From: Pseudorhodobacter antarcticus
Lineage (GTDB): Bacteria > Pseudomonadota > Alphaproteobacteria > Rhodobacterales > Rhodobacteraceae
Length of the DNA: 44,716 nt
Reading direction: 5' to 3'
Assembly: GCA_945862465.1 (NCBI GenBank)
Contig: CAMAYO010000013.1
Span: 1 to 44,716 of the forward strand
The translations under genes were made by a program, and so were the position numbers. A model generated the notes under the pieces. The model searched no databases. It had not been told where the DNA came from and saw only the letters and a list, made by a program, of their open reading frames with translations. This document shows positions 44,160-44,716 of this stretch, one piece after another (within the stretch, counting starts at the first letter, position 1; each line of letters begins with the position of its first letter).

Positions 44160-44716
44160 CTAAGCCCTCGTCTTCAAAGCAATGGCATAGGCCGCAATGC
44201 AGCGCCCCTGATCTTGGCCGTGTTTGATGGCGGGCATAAAGTGAATGCCGCCGTAAAGCCGCGATATTGCAGCCTCATCCGCCGCGGCCCAGAAGCTGGC
44301 AAAGCTGCGGGTTGGCACGCCGTCCGGGGTGGGGCTTTCATCGGTGAAGCTGTACCCTTCGCCAAACAGTGCCGTCAAAACCGCCGCCGCCGCCGCCGAT
44401 TGGGTGGAATGGCCCGAAGGGTATTCGGGGAAGGGCGGGGTGATCAGCAAAGGCTCCCATTTGGGATCGATCACCTGTTTGATATAGCTGATCGGGCGGA
44501 CCAGATCGTATTGGTATTTCGCCGCCCAGCACCCAATGAAGGCATCCGCCATAGCCACACCCATCCGCGCCAAGGCTTCGACTTGCGCTGTCAGGTCCAG
44601 CCCCTTTTCAACCGCCACCTGCGTCATAATGGCGATCCAATGGCCGGGCGGGGTGTAAGACAGCATGGCATCATCCGACCAAAACCGCGCGATTTGCTTT
44701 TGTTCGTCGGTTAGGG
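44160..44716 (-). CDS. Vanadium-dependent haloperoxidase-like (PAP2 fold), 5' part outside the window
   Basis: Partial gene reading from the right edge (first visible residues LTDEQKQIARFW) to the stop at 44160, about 185 codons. All active-site motifs of vanadium haloperoxidases/PAP2 phosphatases are visible: KYQYDLVRP (K-x6-RP), EYPSGHST, and SRLYGGIHF. A TPPGHW segment lies near the start of the visible part, as in the family. Enzymes of this fold oxidise halides with H2O2 or hydrolyse phosphomonoesters, so activity cannot be decided from the motifs alone. The N-terminus, including any signal peptide, lies outside the window. Confidence 0.85.
   Translation of the reverse strand, partial: LTDEQKQIARFWSDDAMLSYTPPGHWIAIMTQVAVEKGLDLTAQVEALARMGVAMADAFIGCWAAKYQYDLVRPISYIKQVIDPKWEPLLITPPFPEYPSGHSTQSAAAAAVLTALFGEGYSFTDESPTPDGVPTRSFASFWAAADEAAISRLYGGIHFMPAIKHGQDQGRCIAAYAIALKTRA

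Overview
The window is about 62% G+C by eye, densely packed, and reads as a chromosomal segment of an alphaproteobacterium of the order Rhodobacterales (family Rhodobacteraceae). The signs are heterotetrameric sarcosine oxidase (soxBDAG), an alphaproteobacterial F1-ATPase inhibitor (zeta, DUF1476), the alphaproteobacterial FtsZ tail [11 protein letters not shown], a HlyU-family protein, a purC-purS pair divergent from the zeta gene, and a methionine-synthase-like system split into separate proteins.

Layout. 1-3770 (minus strand): glpX, hom, a tiny lipoprotein, pirin. 4007-9118 (plus): the sarcosine oxidase operon, with a head-to-head palindromic repeat between soxB and soxD. 9250-11051 (plus): a two-gene accessory cassette of lower G+C. 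It encodes a phage MuF-like domain fused to a GH19-type peptidoglycan hydrolase, followed by an overlapping gene for a small exported protein. I read this as a candidate toxin/immunity module. 11277-15298: dnaG and rpoD, with four GATTCG motifs ahead of rpoD and a cluster of REP-like palindromes behind it. 15581-17398: an accessory stretch with an unknown protein, a YefM/YoeB toxin-antitoxin pair apparently transcribed without a leader, a HlyU-family protein and an unknown protein. 17552-20752: nrdR, ribD, a DenD-like epimerase and an SDR. 20814-21260: a GNAT acetyltransferase on the minus strand.

21370-33001 is the distal half of the division and cell-wall (dcw) cluster: murD, a GFA-family gene, ftsW, murG, murC, murB, ddl, ftsQ, ftsA, ftsZ. 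It ends in a strong intrinsic terminator. lpxC, bamD and recN follow (outer-membrane lipid A, outer-membrane protein assembly, DNA repair). 36754-40279 (minus) holds the F1 inhibitor zeta, a homocysteine methyltransferase, a B12-binding corrinoid protein, a DUF1638 protein and an NTF2-like protein. 40494-42609 (plus) holds purC, purS and a zinc alcohol dehydrogenase. The right edge (minus) carries a secreted FG-GAP/ASPIC-UnbV protein and the 3' part of a vanadium-dependent haloperoxidase-like gene cut by the window end.

Metabolically, the sarcosine oxidase operon and the methyltransferase/corrinoid cluster both point to use of methylated amines or one-carbon units for methionine synthesis. 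The middle of the window couples DNA replication (dnaG, nrdR), growth (rpoD) and division (dcw). The most novel-looking item is the MuF-GH19 plus exported partner cassette. Other items worth a second look are the dispersed repeats, the GATTCG cluster, the leaderless toxin-antitoxin promoter, the DnaA box before nrdR and the haloperoxidase/FG-GAP pair. No tRNA, rRNA, CRISPR array, transposase or complete prophage was seen.
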